A stretch of DNA of 64,000 bases, taken from NCBI GenBank assembly GCA_963724625.1, contig CAVRVO010000003.1, positions 487,041 to 551,040 on the forward strand, in the 5' to 3' direction. A program made the position numbers and the translations under genes. This stretch comes from DATBVX01 sp963724625 (GTDB lineage: Bacteria; Pseudomonadota; Gammaproteobacteria; Steroidobacterales; Steroidobacteraceae). The notes below the pieces were generated by a model. It saw nothing but the letters and a program-made list of their open reading frames with translations. It made no database searches and had not been told where the DNA came from. Within the stretch, counting starts at the first letter, position 1. Every line of letters begins with the position of its first letter. This document shows positions 8,938-18,722 of the stretch, in pieces.

Positions 8938-9513
8938 CTAGAAGGTGAAGCGAGCAAACAGGCCATACGAGGTAGCGTCGTCGGAGTAACCGAGCCGCGC
9001 CCCGAGCGAGAACATGTCGGTGAAGTCGTACAGACCACGAAGCGCCAGCCCCGTGTCGCTACCGTCCCCGACATCGACGTACTCGACCGCGCCGGTGAGA
9101 TCCAGCCGTTCGAGCATGCGTCCACGCACACCCGCCGACAGCATGTAGCCATTCTCGTCGGCGCTAGCGTTGCCGATCGGCGTGTTCACATCGACAGTCT
9201 GGTCGACATAGGCGAGCTTGCCGACGAAGTCGATGTTGTCCGCCATCGCAAAGTGGCCGCCGAATCCGACCATGACCTGATCGAGGTCAGCGCTCGCACC
9301 CGCCTCATCGAACTTCGAGGTGGAATACTCCGCGAAGCCCAGCCAGCTGGTGCCGAAGGCGAGCGACCCGCCGAGGAAGTAGCTGTCGCCTGCGTCGATG
9401 CTGTCGAGATCGACGCGACCGATGCCGCCTTCCGCATACGAGTAGCGCAGATCGTCTGCATGCGCACCGGCGATGCCCGCCAGCGCGACTACACTCCAGA
9501 TAAACTTTCGCAC
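8938..9513 (-). CDS. Small outer-membrane beta-barrel protein
   Basis: The 191-residue protein starts with a cleavable signal (VRKFIWSVVALAGIAGAHA) followed by alternating hydrophobic/polar strands typical of an eight-stranded porin-like barrel. It ends in aromatic FARFTF, the C-terminal Phe recognised by BAM. I chose the GTG at 9513 because AAGGAGG lies six bases upstream. The frame is open further upstream but has no signal there. The fold resembles OmpA-like/opacity beta-barrel proteins. No pore specificity or ligand can be read from the sequence. Confidence 0.75.
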   Translation of the reverse strand: MRKFIWSVVALAGIAGAHADDLRYSYAEGGIGRVDLDSIDAGDSYFLGGSLAFGTSWLGFAEYSTSKFDEAGASADLDQVMVGFGGHFAMADNIDFVGKLAYVDQTVDVNTPIGNASADENGYMLSAGVRGRMLERLDLTGAVEYVDVGDGSDTGLALRGLYDFTDMFSLGARLGYSDDATSYGLFARFTF

Positions 9514-9699
9514 AAGTCCTCCTTGGTTAAGTCCAATTGCGAAACACAGCACGTGGCATCATGCCCACATGCGTTCCAACAGCAAGAAATGCGGCCGAGA
9601 CTGTGGACCGAATCACATGAATAGCGGCGTGGTAGAAATGCGACGGTTTGGGCGCCGGAGCCGTCTTTTGTTAACATTCGCGCCCTTTTCGGGTGAGCT

Positions 9700-11472
9700 A
9701 TGCGCAGCCATTACTGCGGTCAAGTCAACGAGCAACTGATCGGCCAGGAAGTCAGCGTCGCGGGCTGGGTCCATCGGCGCCGCGACCACGGCGGCGTGAT
9801 CTTCGTCGACCTGCGCGACCGCGAAGGGCTGCTGCAGATCGTTTTCGATCCAGACGCCAAACAAGTCTTCGCCGAGGCGGAGCGCCTGCGTAGCGAGTTC
9901 GTCGTGCACGTTCGCGGGCTGGTGCGTGCGCGTCCGGGCGGTACGGCGAACGCCAACCTCGCCTCTGGACAGGTGGAAGTGATCGCCCGCGAGCTCGAGC
10001 TCCTCAATCGGTCCGAGCCGTTGCCGTTTCAGCTCGACGAGACTGTAAACGAGGAGATCCGCCTCAAGTACCGCTACCTCGACCTGCGACGCGAAGTGAT
10101 GACGCAGCGTTTGCGACTGCGTCATGCGATCACGCGTGCGATGCGCAGCTTTCTCGATGAGCACGGATTCGTCGATCTCGAGACGCCGATGCTGACCAAG
10201 GCGACGCCGGAAGGCGCGCGTGACTACCTCGTGCCGAGCCGCACGCATCCGGGCAAGTTCTTCGCCTTGCCGCAATCCCCCCAGATCTTCAAGCAGCTGC
10301 TGATGATGTCGGGCTTCGATCGCTACTACCAGATCGTGCGGTGCTTTCGCGACGAGGACCTGCGCGCCGATCGCCAGCCGGAGTTCACGCAGCTCGACGT
10401 CGAGACCTCGTTCCTGAAGCAGGACGAAATCATGGCGCTGATGGAAGCGCTGATGCTGCATCTCTTCAAGACGGTGATGGGCGTGACGATTCCCGGTCCG
10501 CTGCCGCGTCTTTCATATCCCGAGGCGATGCGTCGGTTCGGTTCCGATAAGCCTGACCTGCGCAACCCGCTCGAGCTGGTCGACGTGGGCGATCTCGTGA
10601 GGGACAGCGAGTTCAAAGTGTTCGCCGGTCCCGCTGCGGATCCGAAAGGACGTGTCGCGGCGCTCCGCGCCCCCGGCGGCGGCAAGCTGTCGCGCAAGGA
10701 GATCGACGACTACACCGCTTTCGTGGCGCGCTATGGCGCGAAGGGCCTTGCCTACATCAAGGTGAACGACCACTCGAAGGGTCGCGAGGGCCTGCAGTCG
10801 CCGATTCTAAAATTCCTGAGCGATGCAGCGGTCAAGGGCATCCTGGAACGCACGCGCGCGCAAACCGGCGATCTCATTTTCTTCGGCTCCGACACGGCCA
10901 AGGTCGTGAACGACTCGCTCGGCGCATTGCGACTCAAGGTTGGCCAGGACCTCGGGTTGGTCGAGGCGGGCTGGCGCCTGCTCTGGGTGATCGACTTCCC
11001 AATGTTCGAATGGGATGAGGAGCAGAAGCGGTGGAGCGCGATGCATCACCCCTTCACTTCGCCACGCAATGACGATCCCGCGGCGCTCAAGGCTGATCCC
11101 GGCCAGGCCACCGCGAATGCGTACGACATGGTGCTCAACGGCACCGAGTTGGGCGGTGGCTCGGTGCGTATCCATCGCCAGGAAATGCAGTCGGTGGTGT
11201 TCGAACTGCTCGGTATCGGTGCCGAGGAGGCGCGCGCGAAATTCGGCTTCCTGCTCGATGCGCTCAGGTTCGGCTGCCCGCCGCACGGTGGCATCGCTTT
11301 CGGCCTCGATCGGCTCGCCATGCTGATGGCGGGCGCCGACAGCATTCGCGATGTCATCGCCTTTCCCAAGACCCAGACTGCCGCAGATCCGCTCACCGAG
11401 GCGCCGACCGAGGTGAGTGAGCTACAGCTTCGCGAGCTCCACATCCGAGTGCGCACGCCAACAGCCAAGTGA
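9700..11472 (+). CDS. aspS: Aspartyl-tRNA synthetase
   Basis: The enzyme charges tRNA-Asp. The 590-residue bacterial-type protein has the N-terminal OB-fold anticodon domain (VSVAGWVHRRRDHGGVIFVDLRDR), class II motif 2 in RCFRDEDLRADRQPEFTQLD, the GAD insertion typical of bacterial AspRS, and motif 3 near GIAFGLDRLAMLM. Both the length and the start (MRSHYCGQ) fit the family. Its stop overlaps the GTG of the following hydrolase as GTGA. Confidence 0.97.
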   Translation: MRSHYCGQVNEQLIGQEVSVAGWVHRRRDHGGVIFVDLRDREGLLQIVFDPDAKQVFAEAERLRSEFVVHVRGLVRARPGGTANANLASGQVEVIARELELLNRSEPLPFQLDETVNEEIRLKYRYLDLRREVMTQRLRLRHAITRAMRSFLDEHGFVDLETPMLTKATPEGARDYLVPSRTHPGKFFALPQSPQIFKQLLMMSGFDRYYQIVRCFRDEDLRADRQPEFTQLDVETSFLKQDEIMALMEALMLHLFKTVMGVTIPGPLPRLSYPEAMRRFGSDKPDLRNPLELVDVGDLVRDSEFKVFAGPAADPKGRVAALRAPGGGKLSRKEIDDYTAFVARYGAKGLAYIKVNDHSKGREGLQSPILKFLSDAAVKGILERTRAQTGDLIFFGSDTAKVVNDSLGALRLKVGQDLGLVEAGWRLLWVIDFPMFEWDEEQKRWSAMHHPFTSPRNDDPAALKADPGQATANAYDMVLNGTELGGGSVRIHRQEMQSVVFELLGIGAEEARAKFGFLLDALRFGCPPHGGIAFGLDRLAMLMAGADSIRDVIAFPKTQTAADPLTEAPTEVSELQLRELHIRVRTPTAK

Positions 11473-12119
11473 GCGCGCACGACAGGGCCGTCGTCTTTGT
11501 CCACGGCCTGTGGCTCACGGGTGTCGAGTCCACGCTGCTGCGCCGGCGTCTGGCGAGCGACCTGCATTGCGACACTTACACGTTTCGCTACCCATCGGTT
11601 TCCGCCTCGATGCCGGACATCGTGCGTCGACTCGGTGAGTTCACTTCGCGACTCGATGCCGGCAGCGTGCACTTCGTCGGCCATAGTCTTGGCGGAATCG
11701 TTCTGCTGCGTTTTTTCGAGCAGGCGCCGACCGTCCCGCCGGGGCGAATCGTCCTGCTCGGATCCCCCATCCGGGGCAGCCGCGCTGCGCACTACGTCGC
11801 CCGCTGGCCGATGGGTGCCGCGCTCATGGGCCAAAATATCGAAGCAGAGGTCCTGAAGGCGCCGGAGCGGCGTTGGCAAGGCGAGCGTGAGCTCGGCGTC
11901 ATCGCCGGCGATCTGTCACGGGGGATGGGGCGCCTTTTTGGTGAGCTCGGCCGACCCAACGATGGCACGATCTGTGTGGAGGAAACGGACCTTCCGGGCG
12001 CTGCCGATCGCATTGTGCTCCCGGTCAGCCACACCGGCATTTTGTTCTCGGCCGAGGCCGCGCGTCAGACGGCCGGGTTTCTGGCAACGGGCAAGTTCAA
12101 CGCTCGGGCGTCAGCGTAA
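11469..12119 (+). CDS. Alpha/beta-hydrolase, lipase-like
   Basis: The 216-residue protein has the oxyanion-loop segment VFVHGLWLTG near the N-terminus and the nucleophile elbow VGHSLGG (Ser about residue 76), the Ser-His-Asp hydrolase signature. A late VSHTGILFS supplies the probable catalytic His. There is no signal peptide, so it should be cytoplasmic. It starts with a GTG that overlaps the aspS stop by four bases, implying coupling to aspS translation. Its end overlaps the convergent beta-lactamase-fold gene by nine bases. The substrate is unknown. Confidence 0.82.
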   Translation: MSAHDRAVVFVHGLWLTGVESTLLRRRLASDLHCDTYTFRYPSVSASMPDIVRRLGEFTSRLDAGSVHFVGHSLGGIVLLRFFEQAPTVPPGRIVLLGSPIRGSRAAHYVARWPMGAALMGQNIEAEVLKAPERRWQGERELGVIAGDLSRGMGRLFGELGRPNDGTICVEETDLPGAADRIVLPVSHTGILFSAEAARQTAGFLATGKFNARASA

Positions 12120-13277
12120 CGCGGCGAGCAGTCGCGCAATGAATTCCGGTCGCTGATCGTCCTTGATCCAACGTACGACGACGACGAGGTCGTGCTGCGG
12201 ATCGACGTAGATCATGTTGGCGCCGTTGCCCAGATGCATGATCACGTCTTCAGGCGCCGCGGGCACCGGTTTTCGCCCGGTGTTGAGAAACCAGTTCATC
12301 ACCCCGTAGGTAGGCTGCACATCAGTGGGCGTACTGGCGAAGCGCTGCCACTTCTCTGAATAGATCTGGCGTGTGCCCCACTTGCCTCGATGCAGGCACA
12401 GCAAACCAAAGCGTGCCTGGTCCCAGGCGCTGATGAACATGCCCCCGCCCCAGTGGCCCCCTCCCGGCACGGAATGCATGCGCTTGCCGTCGATCTCGAC
12501 CCAGGAATTCTCGTAGCCTTCCCAGTGCCAGGAGTCGCTGGCGCCGATCGGGTCCATCACCTCGCGTTTCAGAACCTCTGGCAGTGGCTGCTTCCAGACG
12601 TGCAGTGCGGCGAGCGCCAGGAGATTGACGCGCACATCGTTGTATTCCCATGCAGCGCCCGGAGCCGCCACAGGAAGTGTGGGCCAGGCGAGCGGATCGT
12701 CGCCGCTCGGGCGATCCGCCCAATCGGGTTTCCCCCACAACGTCCCCTGCCAATTGCTCGTCTGCCGCAGAAGTTGATTCCAGGTGATCGGGCGGTTGTG
12801 CTCCGATTCGAAGGGCCCAGCCGGAACGTAATTGCGCACCGGATCATCGGCATTGCGGATCAGTTCGCGATCGAGCGCGATGCCGACCAGTGTCGACAGG
12901 AAACTCTTGGTCACGCTGAACGTCATGTCGGCGCGATCCGGTTCGCCCCACTTGGTGACGAGATAGCCGTGGCGAATGACGAGTCCGGTCGGCGCCCCGC
13001 GCGGCTCGGTCGGGCCGATCTGGGCATCGTAGGGTTCGCGTGCGAAATTCAGCGCCATTGCAAGGCCGAGGTCACGCGGCGCCGGAGATTCCTGTGCGAT
13101 CGCGAAATCGACGGCCGCCTGCAGTTTCGCCGGATCGAAGCCGGCTTGCTTCGGCGATTGCACCGCCCAGCCGGAACCCACCGGCGGCAAATACTCTGCA
13201 GCCTGCGCCGACCAGGTAACCAGGCAGAGAACCGCGACGACCAGGCATCGACCGCATCCGGCGCTTGTCACCTTCAT
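12111..13277 (-). CDS. Secreted serine hydrolase of the beta-lactamase class C / esterase fold
   Basis: The 388-residue protein has a signal peptide (CLVVAVLCLVTWSAQA) and the serine-beta-lactamase-like core. SVTK (about residue 122) is the SxxK nucleophile, EYND is a Tyr-containing second motif, and HLGNGA near the C-terminus stands where KTG/HxG is expected. Such proteins in environmental bacteria are more often esterases or peptidases than true beta-lactamases. Its start ATG overlaps the mutS stop by four bases (ATGA), so it is the second gene of a mutS operon. Confidence 0.83.
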   Translation of the reverse strand: MKVTSAGCGRCLVVAVLCLVTWSAQAAEYLPPVGSGWAVQSPKQAGFDPAKLQAAVDFAIAQESPAPRDLGLAMALNFAREPYDAQIGPTEPRGAPTGLVIRHGYLVTKWGEPDRADMTFSVTKSFLSTLVGIALDRELIRNADDPVRNYVPAGPFESEHNRPITWNQLLRQTSNWQGTLWGKPDWADRPSGDDPLAWPTLPVAAPGAAWEYNDVRVNLLALAALHVWKQPLPEVLKREVMDPIGASDSWHWEGYENSWVEIDGKRMHSVPGGGHWGGGMFISAWDQARFGLLCLHRGKWGTRQIYSEKWQRFASTPTDVQPTYGVMNWFLNTGRKPVPAAPEDVIMHLGNGANMIYVDPQHDLVVVVRWIKDDQRPEFIARLLAALR

Positions 13278-15847
13278 TGCTTCGGTTCCGCCCGTGCCTT
13301 GAGTGCGTAAAGGGCTTCGAGCGCCTCGCGCGGTGAGAGCCCGTCGACATCGATACCGCTCAGAGCTTCAATGACCGCATCTGCACTCGCATCGCGGGGC
13401 GGCAACTCGAGCGCGAGTTCGCCTTGCGGGCTCGGCGGCGTCTTGCTGTCCCGTTCGCGCTCGAGTGCTTCGAGATATGCGCGCGCTTCCCCGATGACTT
13501 CGCGCGGTACTCCGGCGAGTGCCGCGACCTGCAGGCCGTAGCTGCGACTCGCGGGTCCTTCCTTGACGGCGTGCAGAAAGACAAGCTGCTCGCCGTGCTC
13601 GGTGGCATCGAGGTGAACGTTCACGCAGCCTTCGGTGCTGTTCGCTAGTGTCGTCAACTCGAAATAGTGCGTTGCGAACAGCGTGTAGGCACGAATGCGC
13701 GTGGCGATGTGCCGTGCTGCGGACCACGCCAGTGACAGGCCGTCGAATGTGCTGGTCCCGCGACCGACTTCATCCATCAATACCAGGCTCTTCTCGCTCG
13801 CGTTGTTGAGGATGTTCGCGGTCTCGGTCATTTCGAGCATGAAGGTCGACTGGCCGCCGGCCAGATCGTCCGAAGCACCGATGCGCGTGAAGATGCGATC
13901 GAAGGGCCCGATCACCGCGTGTTCCGCGGGGACGAAACTCCCCATTCCAGCGAGGATCACGATGAGGGCCGCCTGGCGCATATAGGTCGACTTGCCACCC
14001 ATGTTGGGCCCGGTGATCACCAGCATGCGTCGCCCGTCGTGCAGCTCGAGATCATTTGGAACGAAGGGCTGCGAGGTGAAGGCTTCGACGACCGGGTGAC
14101 GGCCCGCAACGATCTCGATGCGCGTGTCCTCGGCGAGCTCGGGCTTCGACCAGCGTAGTGTCACCGCCCGCTCGGCGAGATTGGTGAGCACGTCGAGGGT
14201 CGCAAGCGCTGCAGAGGTCGCCTGCAACGTGGGCAGCTCCGCGATCAGGCTGGAGAGCACGGCGTCGTAGAGCTCCCGCTCGCGTGCCAGTGATCGCTCA
14301 CGTGCGCCGAGCACCTTGTCCTCGAAACCTTTCAGTTCCGGAGTGATGAAGCGTTCAGCCGACTTGACGGTTTGCCGGCGCAGATAGTCCGCCGGAACGC
14401 GGTCGGCCTGTGCGCGACCCACCTCGATGAAAAAGCCCTGCACCCGGTTGTAGCCGAGCCTGAGGGTCGAGATGCCCGTGCGCTCACGCTCGCGGCGTTC
14501 GAGATCGAGCAGGAATTCCTCGGTGCGACTGCCAATCTGCCGCGACTCATCCAGCTCGGCGTCGTAGCCCACGGCAATGACACCGCCGTCGCGCAGGAAA
14601 TGTGGCGGCTGATCGGCGATGGCCTTGCGCAGCAGGCCAGCGATTTCAGGGTGCGAGCCAATGCGGCCGCGCAGCTCGATGATGAGCGGCGAGTCGATCT
14701 CCACCAGCAGTGCCTGCAAGCCTGGAAGGAGTGCGAGCGCGGCGCGCAGTTGCACCAGGTCGCGAGGCCGGGCTGAACGTAATGCGACGCGCGCGAGAAT
14801 CCGTTCGACGTCCCCGACCTCACGCAGCATGCGATGGATGTCGGCGAACCGGGCTGTACTGATCAAGGTTGCGAGTGCGTGATATCGATGCGAGAGCACG
14901 ACCTGGTCGCGGAGTGGACGATGCAACCAGCGGCGCAGCTCGCGTCCACCCATCGAGGTCGCGGTCTGGTCGATCACCGCGGCGAGCGTGCACTCCGGTC
15001 GGGCACTGAGAGAAACGTCCAGCTCGAGATTGCGCCGTGTGGCCGGATCGAGGATGAGCGCGTCTTCGCGCGTCTCGATGTTGAGGCCGCGAATGTGCGG
15101 CAGCGCGGATTTCTGCGTGTCACGCACGTATTGGAGCAGGGCGCCTGCGGCGCGCACCACGAGCGGCCGATCGGCACAGCCGAATCCCGCGAGATCCCGA
15201 GTGCCGAGTTGCGTGGCAAGGAGTCGCGCCGAACTGTCGAGGTCGAAGTGCCACGGCGGCCGTAAGCGGGCCACCGGTCCGGCGGATGGCTTGCTCGATT
15301 CCTGGTCCTCACTAAGCAGCAGCTCCGCTGGTTTCAGGCGTTCGATCTCACCTTCGAGTGCATCTGAGCCCGTGCCCTCCAGGACAGTGAATCGTCCGCC
15401 CGCAAGATCCAACCACGCGAGCCCGAAACGCTCTCCATCTCGCAGCACTGCGGCGAGCAGCGTGTCGCGCCGTTCATCGAGCAGCGCCTCGTCGGTCACC
15501 GTCCCTGGCGTGAGGACGCGAACCACTTGTCGTTCGACCGGCCCTTTGGACTTGGAGGGATCGCCGATCTGCTCGCAAATCGCGACCGATTCGCCCTTGC
15601 GGACCAGTCGCGCGAGGTATCCGTCAACGCTGTGGAACGGCACTCCGGCCATCGGGATGGGCTGGCCGGCCGACTGGCCACGCGAGGTGAGCGCAATATC
15701 GAGAAGCTTTGCCGCCCGCCGGGCGTCCTCAAAGAAGAGCTCGTAGAAATCCCCCATGCGATAGAAGAGGAGTGCGTCGGGATGCTGCGCTTTGACGCGC
15801 AGGTATTGCTGCATCACCGGCGTGTGCTGGGAGATGGATGCGTCCAC
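13274..15847 (-). CDS. mutS: DNA mismatch repair protein MutS
   Basis: MutS recognises mismatches and recruits MutL. The 857-residue protein has the N-terminal mismatch-reading loop GDFYELFFEDA (Phe and Glu of the Phe-x-Glu motif), the connector and lever domains, and the ATPase with Walker A GPNMGGKSTYMRQ, Walker B LVLMDEVGRGTSTFDG and a composite site near FATHYFELT. The length is normal for MutS1. It is divergent from pncC, as in Pseudomonas and Xanthomonas, with 149 bases between them. Confidence 0.98.
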   Translation of the reverse strand: MDASISQHTPVMQQYLRVKAQHPDALLFYRMGDFYELFFEDARRAAKLLDIALTSRGQSAGQPIPMAGVPFHSVDGYLARLVRKGESVAICEQIGDPSKSKGPVERQVVRVLTPGTVTDEALLDERRDTLLAAVLRDGERFGLAWLDLAGGRFTVLEGTGSDALEGEIERLKPAELLLSEDQESSKPSAGPVARLRPPWHFDLDSSARLLATQLGTRDLAGFGCADRPLVVRAAGALLQYVRDTQKSALPHIRGLNIETREDALILDPATRRNLELDVSLSARPECTLAAVIDQTATSMGGRELRRWLHRPLRDQVVLSHRYHALATLISTARFADIHRMLREVGDVERILARVALRSARPRDLVQLRAALALLPGLQALLVEIDSPLIIELRGRIGSHPEIAGLLRKAIADQPPHFLRDGGVIAVGYDAELDESRQIGSRTEEFLLDLERRERERTGISTLRLGYNRVQGFFIEVGRAQADRVPADYLRRQTVKSAERFITPELKGFEDKVLGARERSLARERELYDAVLSSLIAELPTLQATSAALATLDVLTNLAERAVTLRWSKPELAEDTRIEIVAGRHPVVEAFTSQPFVPNDLELHDGRRMLVITGPNMGGKSTYMRQAALIVILAGMGSFVPAEHAVIGPFDRIFTRIGASDDLAGGQSTFMLEMTETANILNNASEKSLVLMDEVGRGTSTFDGLSLAWSAARHIATRIRAYTLFATHYFELTTLANSTEGCVNVHLDATEHGEQLVFLHAVKEGPASRSYGLQVAALAGVPREVIGEARAYLEALERERDSKTPPSPQGELALELPPRDASADAVIEALSGIDVDGLSPREALEALYALKARAEPKQ

Positions 15848-15996
15848 AGTTCAGCTGCTACGGGGGCCGTCTGTAGCGGGCAAGTTCGTCGAAGCGGGGG
15901 CGGGCTGCATCATCGGGGCGCATTGTCCACGCTCAGCCGCCTCGTGGGGAGGGGTCGGGAGTCGAGCGCGACTCATTCCTCTTGTACCCTTGCCGC

Positions 15997-16488
15997 ATGC
16001 CCTCGGATCACGAGCTTCGAAGCCTGGCGTTGAGAGTCGGCAGGCACCTGCTGAGCACACGCCGTCGCGTCGTGACCGCAGAGTCCTGTACCGGCGGCTG
16101 GATCAGCAAGGCGCTCACGGATATTCCGGGCAGCTCGCAGTGGTTCGAGCTGGCCTTTGTCACCTACAGCAATGCCGCCAAGACCCGCCAGCTCGGCGTG
16201 CGCCCGGCCACCCTGGTTCGGCACGGAGCAGTCAGTGAAGCGGTCGCACGCGAAATGGCTCGTGGCGCACTTCGCAAGAGCGGTGCCGAGGTCGCGGTGG
16301 CAGTGACTGGCATCGCGGGGCCGGATGGCGGTACGCCTTCGAAGCCCGTGGGGACGGTCTGGCTCTGCTGGGGGGAACGCCGCGGCCGCAAGGTGCACCT
16401 GCGGACGCGGAAGATTCGGTTTACCGGCGATCGGAAGGCTGTACGAGCGGGATCCGTCGCGTTGGCGCTGCGTGGCCTGTTGACGTGA
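15997..16488 (+). CDS. pncC: Nicotinamide-nucleotide amidase (CinA C-terminal type)
   Basis: PncC deamidates NMN to nicotinate mononucleotide, feeding NAD recycling. The 163-residue protein is the stand-alone CinA C-terminal domain, with the family signatures VTAESCTGGWISKALTDIPGSS, FVTYSNAAK, VSEAVAREMA and VTGIAGPDGGT. The ATG at 15997 is the family start. An in-frame ATG 15 bases upstream is less likely. In gammaproteobacteria pncC typically precedes recA. Here treA and thpR are inserted between them, and the stop overlaps the treA GTG as GTGA. Confidence 0.93.
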   Translation: MPSDHELRSLALRVGRHLLSTRRRVVTAESCTGGWISKALTDIPGSSQWFELAFVTYSNAAKTRQLGVRPATLVRHGAVSEAVAREMARGALRKSGAEVAVAVTGIAGPDGGTPSKPVGTVWLCWGERRGRKVHLRTRKIRFTGDRKAVRAGSVALALRGLLT

Positions 16489-18143
16489 AGTTTTCCGGAT
16501 CGCTCCTCGCTGCGGCGCTGGCAGTCAGTCTCTGTCTGCCGGCTGCGCATGCCGCGGCGCTCGGCGCTCAAGAACAGCAGGTTGCGCGTGCGCAGATCCG
16601 CACGCCTGACGAGCTCTATGGTGAGCTCTTCACGCGCGTTCAGATCGAAAGGGTCTTTCCTGACGGCAAGACTTTCGTGGATGCGGTGCCGCGGACCTCG
16701 CCGGACACCATTCGGGCCGAGTACGAGCGCTCGAGCCGCGCGCCCGATTTCGACCTGCGAGGTTTCGTCGAGCGAAACTTTGTCGTTCCCGGTGTGACCG
16801 CAAGCGGCTATAGCACTAGCCCGGACGAAGACTTGGGCGCTCACATCGATCACTTGTGGTCAGTGCTCGAGCGCCAGCCGGACGTGCCGCAACCTCATTC
16901 CTCACTCGTGCCGCTGCCACATCGCTATGTGGTTCCGGGGGGCCGGTTCCGCGAGATCTACTACTGGGATTCCTATTTCACGATGCTCGGACTCGAGCAA
17001 AGCGGGCGTCACGACCTCGTGGTCGACATGGTGCAGAATTTTGCCTGGCTCATCGACACTTTCGGGCACGTACCCAACGGCAACCGTAGCTACTACCTGA
17101 GCCGTTCCCAACCGCCGTTCTTCGCCGCCATGGTCGAGCTGCTTGCGGAACGAGACGGCGAGCGCGTGTACGCCACCTATCTCCCCCAGCTCGCCCGTGA
17201 ATACGCGTTCTGGATGGACGGCGTTGCCCGACTGGCGCCAGGCAGCGCCTATCGGCGCGTCGTACGACTCAAGGACGGCACAATCCTGAACAGATACTGG
17301 GATGATCGCGAGACGCCGCGCGAGGAGTCCTATCGCGAAGACGTTGAGACCGCGCGGACCTCTACGCGCCCAGCCCATGAGGTTTATCGCAATCTGCGCG
17401 CAGCCGCCGAAAGCGGCTGGGATTTCAGCTCACGCTGGTTAGCGGATGGTCGTTCGCTTGCCACGATCAGGACCGTGGAACTGCTGCCCGTCGATCTCAA
17501 CAGTCTCCTGTATCAACTCGAGCAGACGCTGGCGCGAGCGTATCGGGTGGCGAACGACCCAACTGCGGCGCGCCGGATCAGCGCCCGGGCATGGCAACGG
17601 CGCGTGGCCATTCAGCGCCTCTTGTGGAATGGCGAGGACGGGGCGTTCGAGGACTATCTCTGGCGGGATGAACGTCGGCTCGGCCAGCTGACTGCCGTTA
17701 CTCTCTATCCGCTATTTCTCGGTGTTGCGAGCCTCGAGCAAGCCGATCGCGTCGCTGCCACGGTCCGCGGGCGCCTGCTGCAACCAAACGGGCTCGCGAC
17801 CTCCATGGTTGAGAGCGGCCAACAGTGGGATGCGCCCAACGGCTGGGCACCTTTGCAATGGATCGCCGTCCAGGGGCTCAACAACTACGGCCACTCGGAC
17901 CTGGCGCGCGAGATCGCGCTCCGCTGGGCCAGGACGAACATCGCCGCGTTTCGCGCTACGGGAAAGCTGTTCGAGAAGTACGACGTAATCGGCGATGCGG
18001 CGGCCGCGGGCGGTGAATATCCGACCCAGGACGGTTTCGGCTGGACCAACGGCGTATTGCGGCAGTTCCTGGTCCTTTATCCTAGCCTTGATGGTCGAGA
18101 AGCCCGTCACCCATCGCCTGTTTTTCGCGTTCTGGCCCGATGA
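16485..18143 (+). CDS. treA: Periplasmic trehalase, GH37
   Basis: The enzyme hydrolyses trehalose to two glucoses. The 552-residue protein has a signal peptide (SLLAAALAVSLCLPAAHAA), both GH37 signatures (PGGRFREIYYWDSYF and QWDAPNGWAPLQW), the LNRYWDDRETPREESY segment, and the C-terminal GGEYPTQDGFGWTNGV. The signal predicts a periplasmic TreA rather than a cytoplasmic TreF. It starts with a GTG overlapping the pncC stop, and its last 53 bases overlap thpR. Trehalase between pncC and recA is an unusual insertion into an otherwise conserved gene order. Confidence 0.95.
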   Translation: MKFSGSLLAAALAVSLCLPAAHAAALGAQEQQVARAQIRTPDELYGELFTRVQIERVFPDGKTFVDAVPRTSPDTIRAEYERSSRAPDFDLRGFVERNFVVPGVTASGYSTSPDEDLGAHIDHLWSVLERQPDVPQPHSSLVPLPHRYVVPGGRFREIYYWDSYFTMLGLEQSGRHDLVVDMVQNFAWLIDTFGHVPNGNRSYYLSRSQPPFFAAMVELLAERDGERVYATYLPQLAREYAFWMDGVARLAPGSAYRRVVRLKDGTILNRYWDDRETPREESYREDVETARTSTRPAHEVYRNLRAAAESGWDFSSRWLADGRSLATIRTVELLPVDLNSLLYQLEQTLARAYRVANDPTAARRISARAWQRRVAIQRLLWNGEDGAFEDYLWRDERRLGQLTAVTLYPLFLGVASLEQADRVAATVRGRLLQPNGLATSMVESGQQWDAPNGWAPLQWIAVQGLNNYGHSDLAREIALRWARTNIAAFRATGKLFEKYDVIGDAAAAGGEYPTQDGFGWTNGVLRQFLVLYPSLDGREARHPSPVFRVLAR

Positions 18144-18627
18144 CTCGATGCGCGAGACCCTGGTGCACGCCACGCGCAAGGCGGCGCGCGCGAGCGGCGG
18201 GCGTCCCGTTCCTGCCGAGAACCTCCATTCAACGGTCGTATTTCTCGGCAGCGTGTCCGAGGAGCGGCTGCCGTCGGTCCTCGCGGCCGCCAGTGAGTTC
18301 CAGCACGCCCGGTTGCAACTCACTTTCGATCGCCTCGAGCACTGGGCGAAGCCCGCCTTGCTCTGCCTGGGCTGCACCAAGCCGCAGCAGGAGGCTTCGG
18401 ATCTGGCCGCCTCGCTTTCAAAGCTCCTGATCGGCCAAGGGCTTGCGTCGGACCTCAAGCCTTTTCGTCCGCACATCACCATCGCCCGCAAAGTGACGAG
18501 GCCACACGAGGTCGGCTCAGTGCATCCGATTGAGTGGCGCATCGATCAGCTTGCGTTGGTGGAATCAGTCACCGCGCCCGAAGGTCCTCGCTACACAGTC
18601 CTGCAGCAGTGGCCGCTGCGAGGCTAA
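18091..18627 (+). CDS. thpR: RNA 2',3'-cyclic phosphodiesterase (2'-5' RNA ligase family)
   Basis: This 2H-phosphoesterase opens RNA 2',3'-cyclic phosphates. The 178-residue protein starts with RLFFAFWPDD and contains the two HxTx motifs that define the family: HSTVVFLG (about residue 46) and HITIAR (about residue 130). I chose the ATG at 18091 because it puts the first strand in its normal place. It therefore overlaps the treA end by 53 bases. It precedes recA by 95 bases. Confidence 0.9.
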   Translation: MVEKPVTHRLFFAFWPDDSMRETLVHATRKAARASGGRPVPAENLHSTVVFLGSVSEERLPSVLAAASEFQHARLQLTFDRLEHWAKPALLCLGCTKPQQEASDLAASLSKLLIGQGLASDLKPFRPHITIARKVTRPHEVGSVHPIEWRIDQLALVESVTAPEGPRYTVLQQWPLRG

Positions 18628-18722
18628 GGCCCCGTCACTTTCGTCGCGATCGCGCTCCATTCAGCGTCTGTGAGCAGGTGTTCTTATGGAATAATGGCGA
18701 CCTTTTCTGGGGAAGGAATTCA

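Noticed and set aside
18628..18722. LexA/SOS box upstream of recA
   Set aside because: No CTG-N10-CAG or other clear LexA-type inverted repeat could be found in the gap.
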